This document shows, in pieces, positions 32,990 through 40,931 of a stretch of DNA of 64,000 bases. Numbering within the stretch: the first letter of the stretch is position 1; every line of letters starts with the position of its first letter. The notes beneath the pieces were generated by a model that saw nothing but the letters and a program-made list of their open reading frames with translations, was not told the origin of the DNA and searched no databases. Source of the DNA: DASRBO01 sp035653595 (lineage in GTDB: Bacteria; Actinomycetota; Acidimicrobiia; Acidimicrobiales; JAJPHE01); assembly GCA_035653595.1 (NCBI GenBank), contig DASRBO010000107.1, forward strand, positions 1 to 64,000. Reading direction: 5' to 3'. The position numbers and the translations under genes were made by a program.

Positions 32990-34554
32990 GCCGGCGCCGC
33001 ATGAAGACAGGAGATGATGGGGCGGTCCTGGTTCTGTGGGCGGTAGCGCTGACGGCCTTGATGCTCTTCGTCGCGGTGGCCGTTGACCTGGGCAACCTCT
33101 CGCAAACCGTTCGGCTGTCCCAGAACTCGGTCGACAACGCGGCGCTACTTGGGGCGCAAGAGCTCGGGACCTACGGGACAACCTATGCCACGACGATGGT
33201 GGGCGACGTCGAGACGCAGTTCTCGCAGAATTATCCTGGCCCGGCGTGGAACTGGACACGGTGTACGCAGCTCACCGGATTCACCTATGTCGCCGGTGAG
33301 AGCTGTATTGGATACGCGACGCTGTCGACCGGCGACATCACGGTCAGCGTCTCGATCCCGAGCAACGCGCCGGTCAACTTCAGCAACTTCAGCCAGGGAT
33401 CTGGGGGCCCCAAGTCGGCGGTTGTGCATACGGGTGCCCAGGCATCCGTGCAGAGTCCTGGAGGCATCGCGATCCTCCCGATCGGCATTACTTCAACTGC
33501 GGCTCAGGGTGGCAAGTTCTGCGTCAAGGGCGGTAACGGCAATAGCAGCTGTCCGAGCACGATCGCAGCTGGCGATCAGGGTCTGATTGTCAGTCCTCGG
33601 TATCGGACCTTCGCCGGGACCGCGGAGAATGGCGCAGGGAATGATGACACTTCGAAAGTCGACATAGCTGTGGGGTTGGATCATGCCCTGCAGATCTATC
33701 CATATCAGCCTGATGGGTCCCACTACTTCTGCGATTCCGATGGGGGATACGGGGCGGCGAATGCAAGTAAGTGCGCCCCCGGTCTGCTTAGCAACACATC
33801 AGCGCCTCTCTACTACGACGGCGCGAGTCAAGTGTTCGCACTCTCGGGCATGACCGCCTCGACTCTGGAGGACGGCTTGCTGCTGGGGAACTTCTCGGCC
33901 GCGTCCACGAGTGCGCCGACCGCGAGTTGCACGTTCTCAGCTCGGCTCCAGCATCCCGACGGCTACAGCCCCCAGGCGACCTGTGCCTCGGCGGATACGA
34001 TCAACCCCGACTCGCCGACCGCGACCATTGACGGAAACACGTTGAACGCTCGGCAGATCTCCTGGTACATGCTGTATGGCGAAGGTGGGCAGACACCTCC
34101 GGCCGGCGGGGGAGCGGAGTTCGTCGTCGCGTATCCTCTCGTCAGCGCGACGGCGCCGAAGACGGCACCGGTGGGCGATCCGACGTGGACCACGGCCGAT
34201 GACGCTCAGCTGGCAACAGACATGAAGTCGGATAGCGCTCTCGCATCACCCGTCCAATGGTTCTCTTCGTCCATATCTCAGTCTCCGCGGTTCGCCTTCG
34301 TGCCGGTGGTGTCGCACTGCGGAGGTGGCAGTTCGGGGTTCTGTCAAATCGATGGATTCGAGGCCGCGTACATCGACCAGGTGTTCATCCAAGGAGGGGA
34401 CGTCTCGTTCGAGGCGTGGATCTTCAACCCGAAGATGATCAAGAACGGGCCCGCTCCCCCCGGAGCCGGTAGCGGGTTCTTCTCCGGTGGGCCCTTTGTC
34501 GTCAACCTGTGTCACGAGGACCTGAGTGGCGGGACTCCGACCGGCAACTGCTGA
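32980..34554 (+). CDS. TadG-like pilus-associated protein
   Basis: A 524-residue protein with an N-terminal helix (DDGAVLVLWAVALTALMLFV, about 12-31) followed by AVDLGNLSQTVRLSQNSVDNAALLGAQEL, the typical TadG/putative Flp pilus-assembly start. The long extracytoplasmic part is Ser/Thr/Gly-rich with several Cys, and has no clear vWA MIDAS motif. The helix lacks the Glu at +5 and aromatic +6 of processed pseudopilins (Leu19 and Trp20 instead). Codon use here is more A/T-tolerant than in flanking genes. The last 43 bases overlap a gene on the other strand. Confidence 0.8.
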   Translation: MSVSRRRMKTGDDGAVLVLWAVALTALMLFVAVAVDLGNLSQTVRLSQNSVDNAALLGAQELGTYGTTYATTMVGDVETQFSQNYPGPAWNWTRCTQLTGFTYVAGESCIGYATLSTGDITVSVSIPSNAPVNFSNFSQGSGGPKSAVVHTGAQASVQSPGGIAILPIGITSTAAQGGKFCVKGGNGNSSCPSTIAAGDQGLIVSPRYRTFAGTAENGAGNDDTSKVDIAVGLDHALQIYPYQPDGSHYFCDSDGGYGAANASKCAPGLLSNTSAPLYYDGASQVFALSGMTASTLEDGLLLGNFSAASTSAPTASCTFSARLQHPDGYSPQATCASADTINPDSPTATIDGNTLNARQISWYMLYGEGGQTPPAGGGAEFVVAYPLVSATAPKTAPVGDPTWTTADDAQLATDMKSDSALASPVQWFSSSISQSPRFAFVPVVSHCGGGSSGFCQIDGFEAAYIDQVFIQGGDVSFEAWIFNPKMIKNGPAPPGAGSGFFSGGPFVVNLCHEDLSGGTPTGNC

Positions 34555-35573
34555 TGGCCGGTCGTCGAGATGACGACGAGCTCGCAGACGAGGATAGGGG
34601 CCATGAGGCGGGGAGTCTCGAACCAGATGCCGCCGGCCAGGAAGATAAGTACATACGGCGCCGACAGGATCCAGAGCATTGACCGCGACCGGGATGCGTT
34701 CTCGCTGACGCCAAGAAGCCGGTACACCTGGCTGACAGCGACGAGCACCACGGCTGTCAACGCGAGCCCGACCCATGCGCTGGTGCTGTGGAGATTGTAT
34801 GAGAGCCCGGGCCCGGTGAGCCCGCCACGCTCGGTCGGATCGGCCAGCAGCAGGTGGATAGAGACATAGGTCAGCGCGCAAGCGACGGCAACGGCGATTG
34901 TGTTCCGCCAAAGTTGTGCGTCACGGGTACGCCCTCGCAGCATGCCCGGCAGACTTCCTAAGTGGTGCGCCGGCGCAGCGGACCAGGCAACGGCCACAGC
35001 CGCGGCAGCGGCCAAGAACGAGGACTCGCGAACGCAGGTGGCTACGACGGCTAGAAGAGCACAGATCAGTGGATGCGCTGGCCGCAGACCAAAGGCAGCG
35101 ACGCAGGTTATGGCGATGAGGGCGTAGCTCGGATAGTCGTAGGGGGTTACAACGTAGCCTGCAAGGACAAGGAAGCCGATGACAAGCATGTAGGGCCCGA
35201 GAAGGCTTTCGTCGCAGGCGACCGAGACGCGGTAGAGGACCAAGCCCATCGCCGCGATGGACACCGCCCCTAGGATGAGGAAGCTCGTGAACAGACGACC
35301 GGACGGGGTCACGACGGTCTGGATCCTCAGCTTCCCAAGTACATCGCTCAACCCCAGGATTAGGGGTCTCGTCAGGAAGCGGTAGCGGAAGATCCCATGT
35401 GCGTACTTGTCGAGGAAATCGGCACGGGTGTACGAGTAGTTTGAGGGGAAGCCGAGCATCATGAGCAGGTAGAAGGTCACGGGCACCACCGCGCCGAGGG
35501 TCAGGACGGCGCTGGGTGCCCGAAGCCTCCGTGTCCGATCAAGCGCCCGGTCTCTTGTTCCCACGCTGTCCAT
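34512..35573 (-). CDS. Polytopic membrane protein, unknown
   Basis: A 353-residue protein with about nine hydrophobic segments. The first external loop (FPSNYSYTRADFLDKYAHGIFRYRFLTRPLI) and a later RESSFLAAAAAVAVAW segment recall the GT-C-like or exopolysaccharide-polymerase-like proteins common in glycan loci, but no family is certain. ATG 35573. Its 3' end overlaps tadG by 43 bases on the opposite strand. It diverges from the DUF2079 gene across 187 bases. Confidence 0.7.
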   Translation of the reverse strand: MDSVGTRDRALDRTRRLRAPSAVLTLGAVVPVTFYLLMMLGFPSNYSYTRADFLDKYAHGIFRYRFLTRPLILGLSDVLGKLRIQTVVTPSGRLFTSFLILGAVSIAAMGLVLYRVSVACDESLLGPYMLVIGFLVLAGYVVTPYDYPSYALIAITCVAAFGLRPAHPLICALLAVVATCVRESSFLAAAAAVAVAWSAAPAHHLGSLPGMLRGRTRDAQLWRNTIAVAVACALTYVSIHLLLADPTERGGLTGPGLSYNLHSTSAWVGLALTAVVLVAVSQVYRLLGVSENASRSRSMLWILSAPYVLIFLAGGIWFETPRLMAPILVCELVVISTTGHQQLPVGVPPLRSS

Positions 35574-35760
35574 TCCTCGGTGAAGGCTCTGTGTGTTCGG
35601 AGGCCGGCTCCGTGCGGCCCGAGGCTACCGAGGACGGGCCCCCCAGTGTGAGGAGCACCGCCTCGCCAGCACGCTGGGGCGGCGCGACAATAAGAGGTGG
35701 TCTCCGCCGGACCGGCCTTCATTGCTGACACTGTCGCGGTCAGCGCTGGCGGTCCATAGG

Positions 35761-37329
35761 ATGACGGCTGAGCTCTTGCCCGAGGCGGGGTCGACGCCTG
35801 GTGCCTACGCGGGCGATCGCGGCGCCAGGATGGACGGGCCCGACTCGCGCCAGGTGTGGCTGCCCCGTCGCATCCGCCGACTCGGATGGTGCCTGCTAGT
35901 CCTGCAGCTGGTGGGGCTGCTTGCCTGGAGTCAGTTCACATACAGCCGCTTTGGCCTCAGCCGCGACTTCAGTTTTTACGCCCAGGGGTGGTGGTCGATT
36001 GCTCACGGTCACCTGAATCCGGTGAGTGCAGACTTCGGCGTGTCCTTCCTGAAGAATGCTGCAGAGGTGGTCCTATGGCCGCTGGCTCTTCTCTACTTCT
36101 TGTGGCCCCACGCCGTGGATCTTTTGTGGGCCCAGGACGTCGCGATCGTGGCAGCGGGCTATGTCGCCTGGCGTTGGGCGTTGGAGGTCCTGGAAGACAG
36201 ACCTCGGGTCAGCGACGCGATGCGCGCCAAGATTGCGGCTGGCGTGGTCGTGATGCTGCTCATCGACCCATGGGCCTACCTGACCGCAGCATATGACTTC
36301 CATACTGAGCCGCTGGGCGCCCTCTTTGCCATCCTATTGGCCCGCGGTCTCTGGCGCGGTACCAGCCTAAAGAACTGGGCCTGGGCGTTCCTGACGGCCC
36401 TCTGCGGGGCCGTGCCGACCCTATACATCATCGGCATCGGCATCGGCGCTCTGGTTGGCGGCCGGCGGTCCCGGCGGTCAGGCGCCGTGCTCGCAGGGAT
36501 GGCACTCGGTTACCTTCTCGTCCTGGGTGCGTTGGGCGCCGACGGGACCGGCGGCCAAAACTTTCCGATCTGGTACGGATATCTGACCGGAAAGTCGGCG
36601 CACGTCGGCCCGCTCAATGTTCTGGTTGGACTACTCCGCCACCCTCTGGCAGCTGCGCAGATGGCCCTATCGCGAGTGTCCTACATCGTCGGCTACCTAC
36701 TGGCCGGAGGACTAGTAGGCGTTGCTTCTCCCTGGGCCGCCGGGCTCATCCTCGCCGTCTTGGTGCCCAACGCCTTGAACAGCACCCCGATCTTCATCCT
36801 ACCCTTCGCCGCGTTCCAGAACTGGGCTCTAATTCCCGTGCTCCTGGTCGGGACGGTGATGGTCATCGCACGACTGGCCGATCCCGGCCGACGGAACTCG
36901 ATGGCACGCGCACTTGGAGCCGTGGCCCTCGCGGGCTGCATCGCACTCGCCGGCGGTGAGTTTCCAACCTTGATCCGGGACTATCTACCACCCGGTTCTC
37001 GGACGGCGGCGGCTCTCCGTGCGGTCGAAGCCCAAAGCCCTCCGACTGTGGAGGTCGTGGCGTCCGAAGGTGTGGTCGGCCGCTTCGGGGAGAGAGATGC
37101 GGTATATGGCATCCAGGGCGCACCCGAGCGCATCGGCCTTGCCGGTGGACGGTCCGTCGTTTTCATCCTGGTCCCGGGCCACGGAGGCCATCTCTCCTCG
37201 CTGCAAGTGCAGGCCCAGGTAAGGTTTGTACAAGGTCTTGCTGGCGCGAGACCTCTCGTAGCCTCCGCTGGCGTCCACGCCTTCCGCTGGATGCCACCGC
37301 CCAACATTTCGAGCGTCACTCTCCCCTGA
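35761..37329 (+). CDS. DUF2079 polytopic membrane protein
   Basis: A 522-residue membrane protein with about ten helices and DUF2079 landmarks: FGLSRDFSFYAQGWWSIAHG, FLKNAAEVVLWPLALLYFL, AYDFHTEPLGALFAILLARGLW, ILPFAAFQNWALIPVLLVG. A small extracytoplasmic domain follows (VEVVASEGVVGRFGERDAVYG). It is a diverged paralogue of the minus-strand gene at 37345-38919 and of the longer gene at 19684-21708. Placement beside pilin and GT87-like genes suggests a role in glycan assembly or pilin modification (inference). ATG 35761 is the first start before the hydrophobic region. Confidence 0.8.
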   Translation: MTAELLPEAGSTPGAYAGDRGARMDGPDSRQVWLPRRIRRLGWCLLVLQLVGLLAWSQFTYSRFGLSRDFSFYAQGWWSIAHGHLNPVSADFGVSFLKNAAEVVLWPLALLYFLWPHAVDLLWAQDVAIVAAGYVAWRWALEVLEDRPRVSDAMRAKIAAGVVVMLLIDPWAYLTAAYDFHTEPLGALFAILLARGLWRGTSLKNWAWAFLTALCGAVPTLYIIGIGIGALVGGRRSRRSGAVLAGMALGYLLVLGALGADGTGGQNFPIWYGYLTGKSAHVGPLNVLVGLLRHPLAAAQMALSRVSYIVGYLLAGGLVGVASPWAAGLILAVLVPNALNSTPIFILPFAAFQNWALIPVLLVGTVMVIARLADPGRRNSMARALGAVALAGCIALAGGEFPTLIRDYLPPGSRTAAALRAVEAQSPPTVEVVASEGVVGRFGERDAVYGIQGAPERIGLAGGRSVVFILVPGHGGHLSSLQVQAQVRFVQGLAGARPLVASAGVHAFRWMPPPNISSVTLP

Positions 37330-37344
37330 CGACGGTGCTTGGAG

Positions 37345-38919
37345 TCAAGGGCAGGGCTGCAGTGTCCGTGCGGTCAACACTAGAGATAGAACAACGATCT
37401 GCCGGCCGGTGTACAGGGCCTGCGTGCCGAAGCGATCCTCCCAGGAGTTCTGGCAGGCGCGGCGCTGGGCGTCGAGGCCTGGCCCGAGGATGAGCACAAC
37501 TCGAGATCGGACGACCGGCAGACGGTCGCGGATGTTGACGTAGTCGTAGGCGGGGTGTGCCTCGGCCAGGCGTCCGATGACGTTCTGATCGGCGACGACC
37601 TCCGCCGAGGCCGGGAGCCTGCTGTCGGCGACGGCGAGCTCCCTGGCGGTGGCAGGGTCCGTGAGCCAGCGCTTGGGAAGGCTAACCAGCTCAAGAGCCG
37701 CGAGGGTCGCCATTGCGGTCAAAACCACCGCGGTGATCCGACGGAGCCAGGGGACACGGTGTTCGCGGTCACCGCGAGACGAGAGGGCAGCGACGAATGT
37801 CGTGAAGACCATCACTGATCCGACGACGAGGAACGGCTGGGCGGCCCAGCTCTGGAAGGCGCCCGGAAACGCGATGAACGGGAGGCGCTCGCTCAACGCG
37901 TTAGGGAGGATGACGAGGAGAACCCCCGCTGCGCCCCAGGGGTTCAACACCCCGAGGATGCCTCCGGCGACGACATACCCCGCCACGTAGGTCAGGTGGT
38001 GCCCAAGCATCGAGGCTGCTGACCCTGGATGGGTGAGAACACCCGCCAGCAAGGTAGCGATGCCAGCGTGTCTCTCGGCCGACGGGAGCAAATACCTGTA
38101 TGCGGTGGTCAAGGTAGAGCCGTTCCGGCCGACCAAGCCCAGGCCGGCGACGACTGCGAGGGTAGAGATGCCGACGGCAGTCACTCCGAGGCCGTAGGCA
38201 CGACCTTTGCGGGAGGTGCCCCGAGCGAGGGTGATGCCAAGACCGGCTACCGCGAGGTACAGGCCGCCAAGGGCTTCGGAAACGAGCGCCAAGGGCACCC
38301 ATGCGCCCAGGCGCAGGTAACGGCCGCGCCAAAGGTCCCTCGCGGCGAGACACGCGAACAGGGTGGCGAAGACGTTGAAGTGAAGGGGAAAGGCCGCCGT
38401 CTCCCAGCTCCATGGGTTGAGAGCCAGCATCAGGGCGGATGCAGTGAAGAGGGGGCTGGCGGCCCGGCCGAGTGCGGTCTGCTTGCCCGACAGGTAGTCA
38501 CGGATCCAGAGCAGCGCTACCGCCTCCGTCGCTACCAGGCCAGCGTCCTGGGCCAATGACAGCATGACAGGACTGGGGAAAAGGCGTCCCAAGAGTGCCA
38601 GGGGATACATGGCGAACTCTAGGTTGTTGTGGAGGAAGTCGGTCCGAAACAAGGAGACATAGGGGTCGGCCGCACCGTGCCCTATGGCGGACCAGGCCTG
38701 GCTGTAGGCCCCAAAGTCGTTGTTCATACCCCAGCGTCCGTACTGGACGACGCTGAAGATCGCCATTCCAAGCAGCTGGAGAATCAGGAAGCCGAAGCCC
38801 AGCACCTGAGGTGGAGCTCTCCGTGCCAACCCGGGTGACGGCACGTGATGTGGCCCGACGACGGCGGGCATGTGTCCCTCAGTCGTCGGCCGCTCCGGGG
38901 GGCCGACGGCCGCCGACAT
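37345..38919 (-). CDS. DUF2079 polytopic membrane protein coupled to a Flp pilin
   Basis: A 524-residue membrane protein of the DUF2079 type: WGMNNDFGAYSQAWSAIGHG, FLHNNLEFAMYPLALLGRLF, AAFPLHFNVFATLFACLAARDLW, IAFPGAFQSWAAQPFLVVG, then a soluble end with AEVVADQNVIGRLAEAHPAYDYV. ATG 38919 shares its A with the TGA of the upstream Flp gene (TGATG), so translation is coupled to the pilin; ATG 38870 is an alternative. It converges with the other DUF2079 gene across 15 bases. Confidence 0.8.
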   Translation of the reverse strand: MSAAVGPPERPTTEGHMPAVVGPHHVPSPGLARRAPPQVLGFGFLILQLLGMAIFSVVQYGRWGMNNDFGAYSQAWSAIGHGAADPYVSLFRTDFLHNNLEFAMYPLALLGRLFPSPVMLSLAQDAGLVATEAVALLWIRDYLSGKQTALGRAASPLFTASALMLALNPWSWETAAFPLHFNVFATLFACLAARDLWRGRYLRLGAWVPLALVSEALGGLYLAVAGLGITLARGTSRKGRAYGLGVTAVGISTLAVVAGLGLVGRNGSTLTTAYRYLLPSAERHAGIATLLAGVLTHPGSAASMLGHHLTYVAGYVVAGGILGVLNPWGAAGVLLVILPNALSERLPFIAFPGAFQSWAAQPFLVVGSVMVFTTFVAALSSRGDREHRVPWLRRITAVVLTAMATLAALELVSLPKRWLTDPATARELAVADSRLPASAEVVADQNVIGRLAEAHPAYDYVNIRDRLPVVRSRVVLILGPGLDAQRRACQNSWEDRFGTQALYTGRQIVVLSLVLTARTLQPCP

Positions 38920-39119
38920 CAGGGGAAGGTGGTCGCAGTATTGTTGAGCGAGTTGCTGGTCACGTTCCCGATCACGACCATGGCGCCTATCGCGATTACG
39001 ACTACAAGCACCAAGAGGAGCGCGTACTCAACCAGACTGGCTCCGGTGTCCTCGAGCTTCGGACGACGCCGGGCCCAGGAGGCGAGGTAGGTCACACAAT
39101 CCGTCAGGTTGATGAGCAT
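38919..39119 (-). CDS. flp: Flp-type pilin (copy 1)
   Basis: A 66-residue prepilin. A basic leader (WARRRPKLEDTG) precedes the Flp motif: cleavage after Gly26, then ASLVEY with Glu at +5 and Tyr at +6, and a hydrophobic helix (ALLLVLVVVIAIGAMVVIGNV). AAGGAA lies about 11 bases before ATG 39119. The start overlaps the end of the upstream GT87-like gene by 16 bases, and the stop overlaps the DUF2079 start, so this pilin is embedded in an operon of membrane glycosyltransferase-like genes. Confidence 0.9.
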   Translation of the reverse strand: MLINLTDCVTYLASWARRRPKLEDTGASLVEYALLLVLVVVIAIGAMVVIGNVTSNSLNNTATTFP

Positions 39120-40360
39120 GGCACGATGACTTCCTTGTGTGTAAGACGCTCGGTTAGGGCAGCCGAAGGGCTGTGACGATAACTTCGGCAGACCTGAGAC
39201 AACCATGAGACGGTCCCGATGATGAGTGCCAAATTGCGCACGGCCGCCAGAACAGTCGCAGGATAAGAGGGAAAGCCGAGATGGAAACGCTGAGCCACCA
39301 GAAACGAAAGTGGGTACACGGCCGAGCTGAGGCCCGCCGCCGCAGCCCAGGCTGGTCGGAGTGGCCACAGAGCCCAGAGGGGTGCCACCCAGAGCAGGTA
39401 TTGCGGAGCGAATGACTTGTTGGCCAGGACGGCAATGCTGAGAACCGCCAGGCTCGTAGCCTCCAGGCTGAAGCGGCCCCTGTAGGCCATAACCCAAGCG
39501 CTTGCAAGGCCAGCCACCGCCATCGCCGCCACAGCCAGCTGTACGGCGGTGCGGCCCGTTCCATAGACCTGAAGGTTTCCCGAGCGGTAGTGGAACGACA
39601 AGTGGGTGGGGGAGAGAAGGAGGCTCAAGCTCCCGGACAAGCTGCTGTATTCCAGGCCGCGCGAGGCTTCGAAGCGCGCGGGATTCAGAAGAGTCCCGGG
39701 GGCGATGAGAGCCTGAATGGCGCCGACACCAGCCAGGCCGACCACCAGGGCAATGCACCGTCGGAGAGGCCAGCTGCCGGTCCGGCGGCGCTCCGCGATG
39801 GCGTAGCCTGGCAGCAGCAGGAATGGGAACAGTTTCAGCAGCCCACCTAGGCATGCCCACGCCCATGCTTGAACCCACCGTTCGCGCCGAGCGGAGGCCA
39901 GCGACAGGACCATGGCAAGAACAGGCACGAGGTCGTAGCGGGCAAAAACGATGCCGACGGAGCTGAGCGCAGAGTAGATGACCATGCGCCTGGTCCAGTC
40001 TGGCCCGAACTGGCGGCCCGCCCACACAATGGCGGCGAAGGCTGCGGCCATGAGGAGGGCCAGGCCGGGAGCGTAAGGTAGGTGGAGAAGGGCGGGGACG
40101 ACGAACAACACGCCCGCGAGGGCGGGATACTCACTTGGAAGCCCATGCTGTAATGGACCATGCATGAGGGCGTTGGCGTAGGCGTGATAGAACACCACAT
40201 CGCTCTCGCCTGGCAGGACAGCCCGGGCAAGCCACGCCAACGCAATGAAGGCGAACGCCAAGTGGACCGACTGGCTGAGCGCCAGTTGCGGCTTGCGGCG
40301 TTCGCCCTCAGGTGCACTCATGTCGGCCCGCTCGGCACTGGTGGCTGCGCTGCCCGACAT
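39104..40360 (-). CDS. GT87-like (DUF2029) polytopic glycosyltransferase
   Basis: A 418-residue membrane protein with about ten helices. GT87/DUF2029 features are the acidic DVVFYHAYANALMHG loop, LPSEYPALAGVLF, FARYDLVPVLAMVLSL, GGLLKLFPFLLLPGY, SLSGSLSLLL and NKSFAPQYLLWVAPL. GT87 enzymes such as PimE are polyprenyl-phosphate-mannose-dependent alpha-mannosyltransferases. Placed between the two pilin genes, it may glycosylate pilins or a surface glycan (inference). ATG 40360 is preferred (ATG 40321 possible), since starts farther up would lie across the hairpin at 40383-40410. Confidence 0.8.
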   Translation of the reverse strand: MSGSAATSAERADMSAPEGERRKPQLALSQSVHLAFAFIALAWLARAVLPGESDVVFYHAYANALMHGPLQHGLPSEYPALAGVLFVVPALLHLPYAPGLALLMAAAFAAIVWAGRQFGPDWTRRMVIYSALSSVGIVFARYDLVPVLAMVLSLASARRERWVQAWAWACLGGLLKLFPFLLLPGYAIAERRRTGSWPLRRCIALVVGLAGVGAIQALIAPGTLLNPARFEASRGLEYSSLSGSLSLLLSPTHLSFHYRSGNLQVYGTGRTAVQLAVAAMAVAGLASAWVMAYRGRFSLEATSLAVLSIAVLANKSFAPQYLLWVAPLWALWPLRPAWAAAAGLSSAVYPLSFLVAQRFHLGFPSYPATVLAAVRNLALIIGTVSWLSQVCRSYRHSPSAALTERLTHKEVIVPCSST

Positions 40361-40382
40361 GAGGGGCACCGATCGGATCCAG

Positions 40383-40410
40383 GGCCGGGGGACCGCACTG
40401 TCCCCCGGCC
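40383..40410 (-). terminator. Hairpin between pilin 2 and GT87-like gene (attenuator candidate)
   Basis: GGCCGGGGGA (40383-40392) pairs perfectly with TCCCCCGGCC (40401-40410), loop of 8. It starts 9 bases after the Flp copy 2 stop on the minus strand, 23 bases before ATG 40360. Partial termination here would give abundant pilin and little downstream enzyme. Confidence 0.6.
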
Positions 40411-40418
40411 ACAAGGAC

Positions 40419-40625
40419 CTACGGGTTGGCCAGGTTGTTGGCGACGTTCTGGAGGGTGTTGTTCACCCCGTGGCCCAGGAAGATCAGGGCGCCAATGGCG
40501 ACAACAGCGATAAGGGCGAGCAGGAGCGCATACTCCACCAGGCTGGCGCCGCTCTCATCCATCGAGAGACGGTTGGCCAACATGGCTCGCAAGGTCACCT
40601 GCAGATAAGCAAGCTTGGTCAACAT
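40419..40625 (-). CDS. flp: Flp-type pilin (copy 2)
   Basis: A 68-residue prepilin with a leader of 26 residues, the site DESG/ASLVEY (Gly26, Glu +5, Tyr +6), the helix ALLLALIAVVAIGALIFLG and the tail HGVNNTLQNVANNLANP. The mature part is closely related to copy 1 in the first half and differs in the tail. AAGGA lies about 11 bases before ATG 40625. It is the first gene of a minus-strand unit and is followed by a hairpin, typical for a highly expressed pilin. Confidence 0.92.
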   Translation of the reverse strand: MLTKLAYLQVTLRAMLANRLSMDESGASLVEYALLLALIAVVAIGALIFLGHGVNNTLQNVANNLANP

Positions 40626-40931
40626 CTGTCATTCCATCCTTGTCTGATGTGGCACCCTGCGGGCCCACCGTTTCCCCGATGTGGGGCTGTGGTCAGTGTT
40701 CGCCCCGCTGGAGCGGATTTCCATAGCCGGAGCCCGATTTCCGCTTGGGCCGGCACAACGTTGTCTCAACTCCCCAACTGAGCATCAACAGCGGCCGCAA
40801 TTTGGGGCTTATCGCTGGCGCCGGGGGCCCGGAAGGCCGATTATTGGGCCATCAGCACGACCACCCTTCCGCCCGGAGCGCGCCTGGCACCTGACCGACC
40901 GGCACCTCGGAGCCCGAGCCGGCTCCTCCTC
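40626..40931. other. 306-base intergenic region between divergent pilin and propeller-protein genes
   Basis: No credible gene is seen. The stretch must hold promoters for the Flp copy 2 unit (minus) and the propeller/GT-C pair (plus). G+C is locally lower, with a short direct repeat of the form GATTTCC (40718 and 40736 areas). No clear sigma consensus could be assigned by eye. Confidence 0.5.

Noticed and set aside
40361..40414. Upstream start of the GT87-like gene at 40414
   Set aside because: The extension lies on the hairpin at 40383-40410 and has no family similarity.
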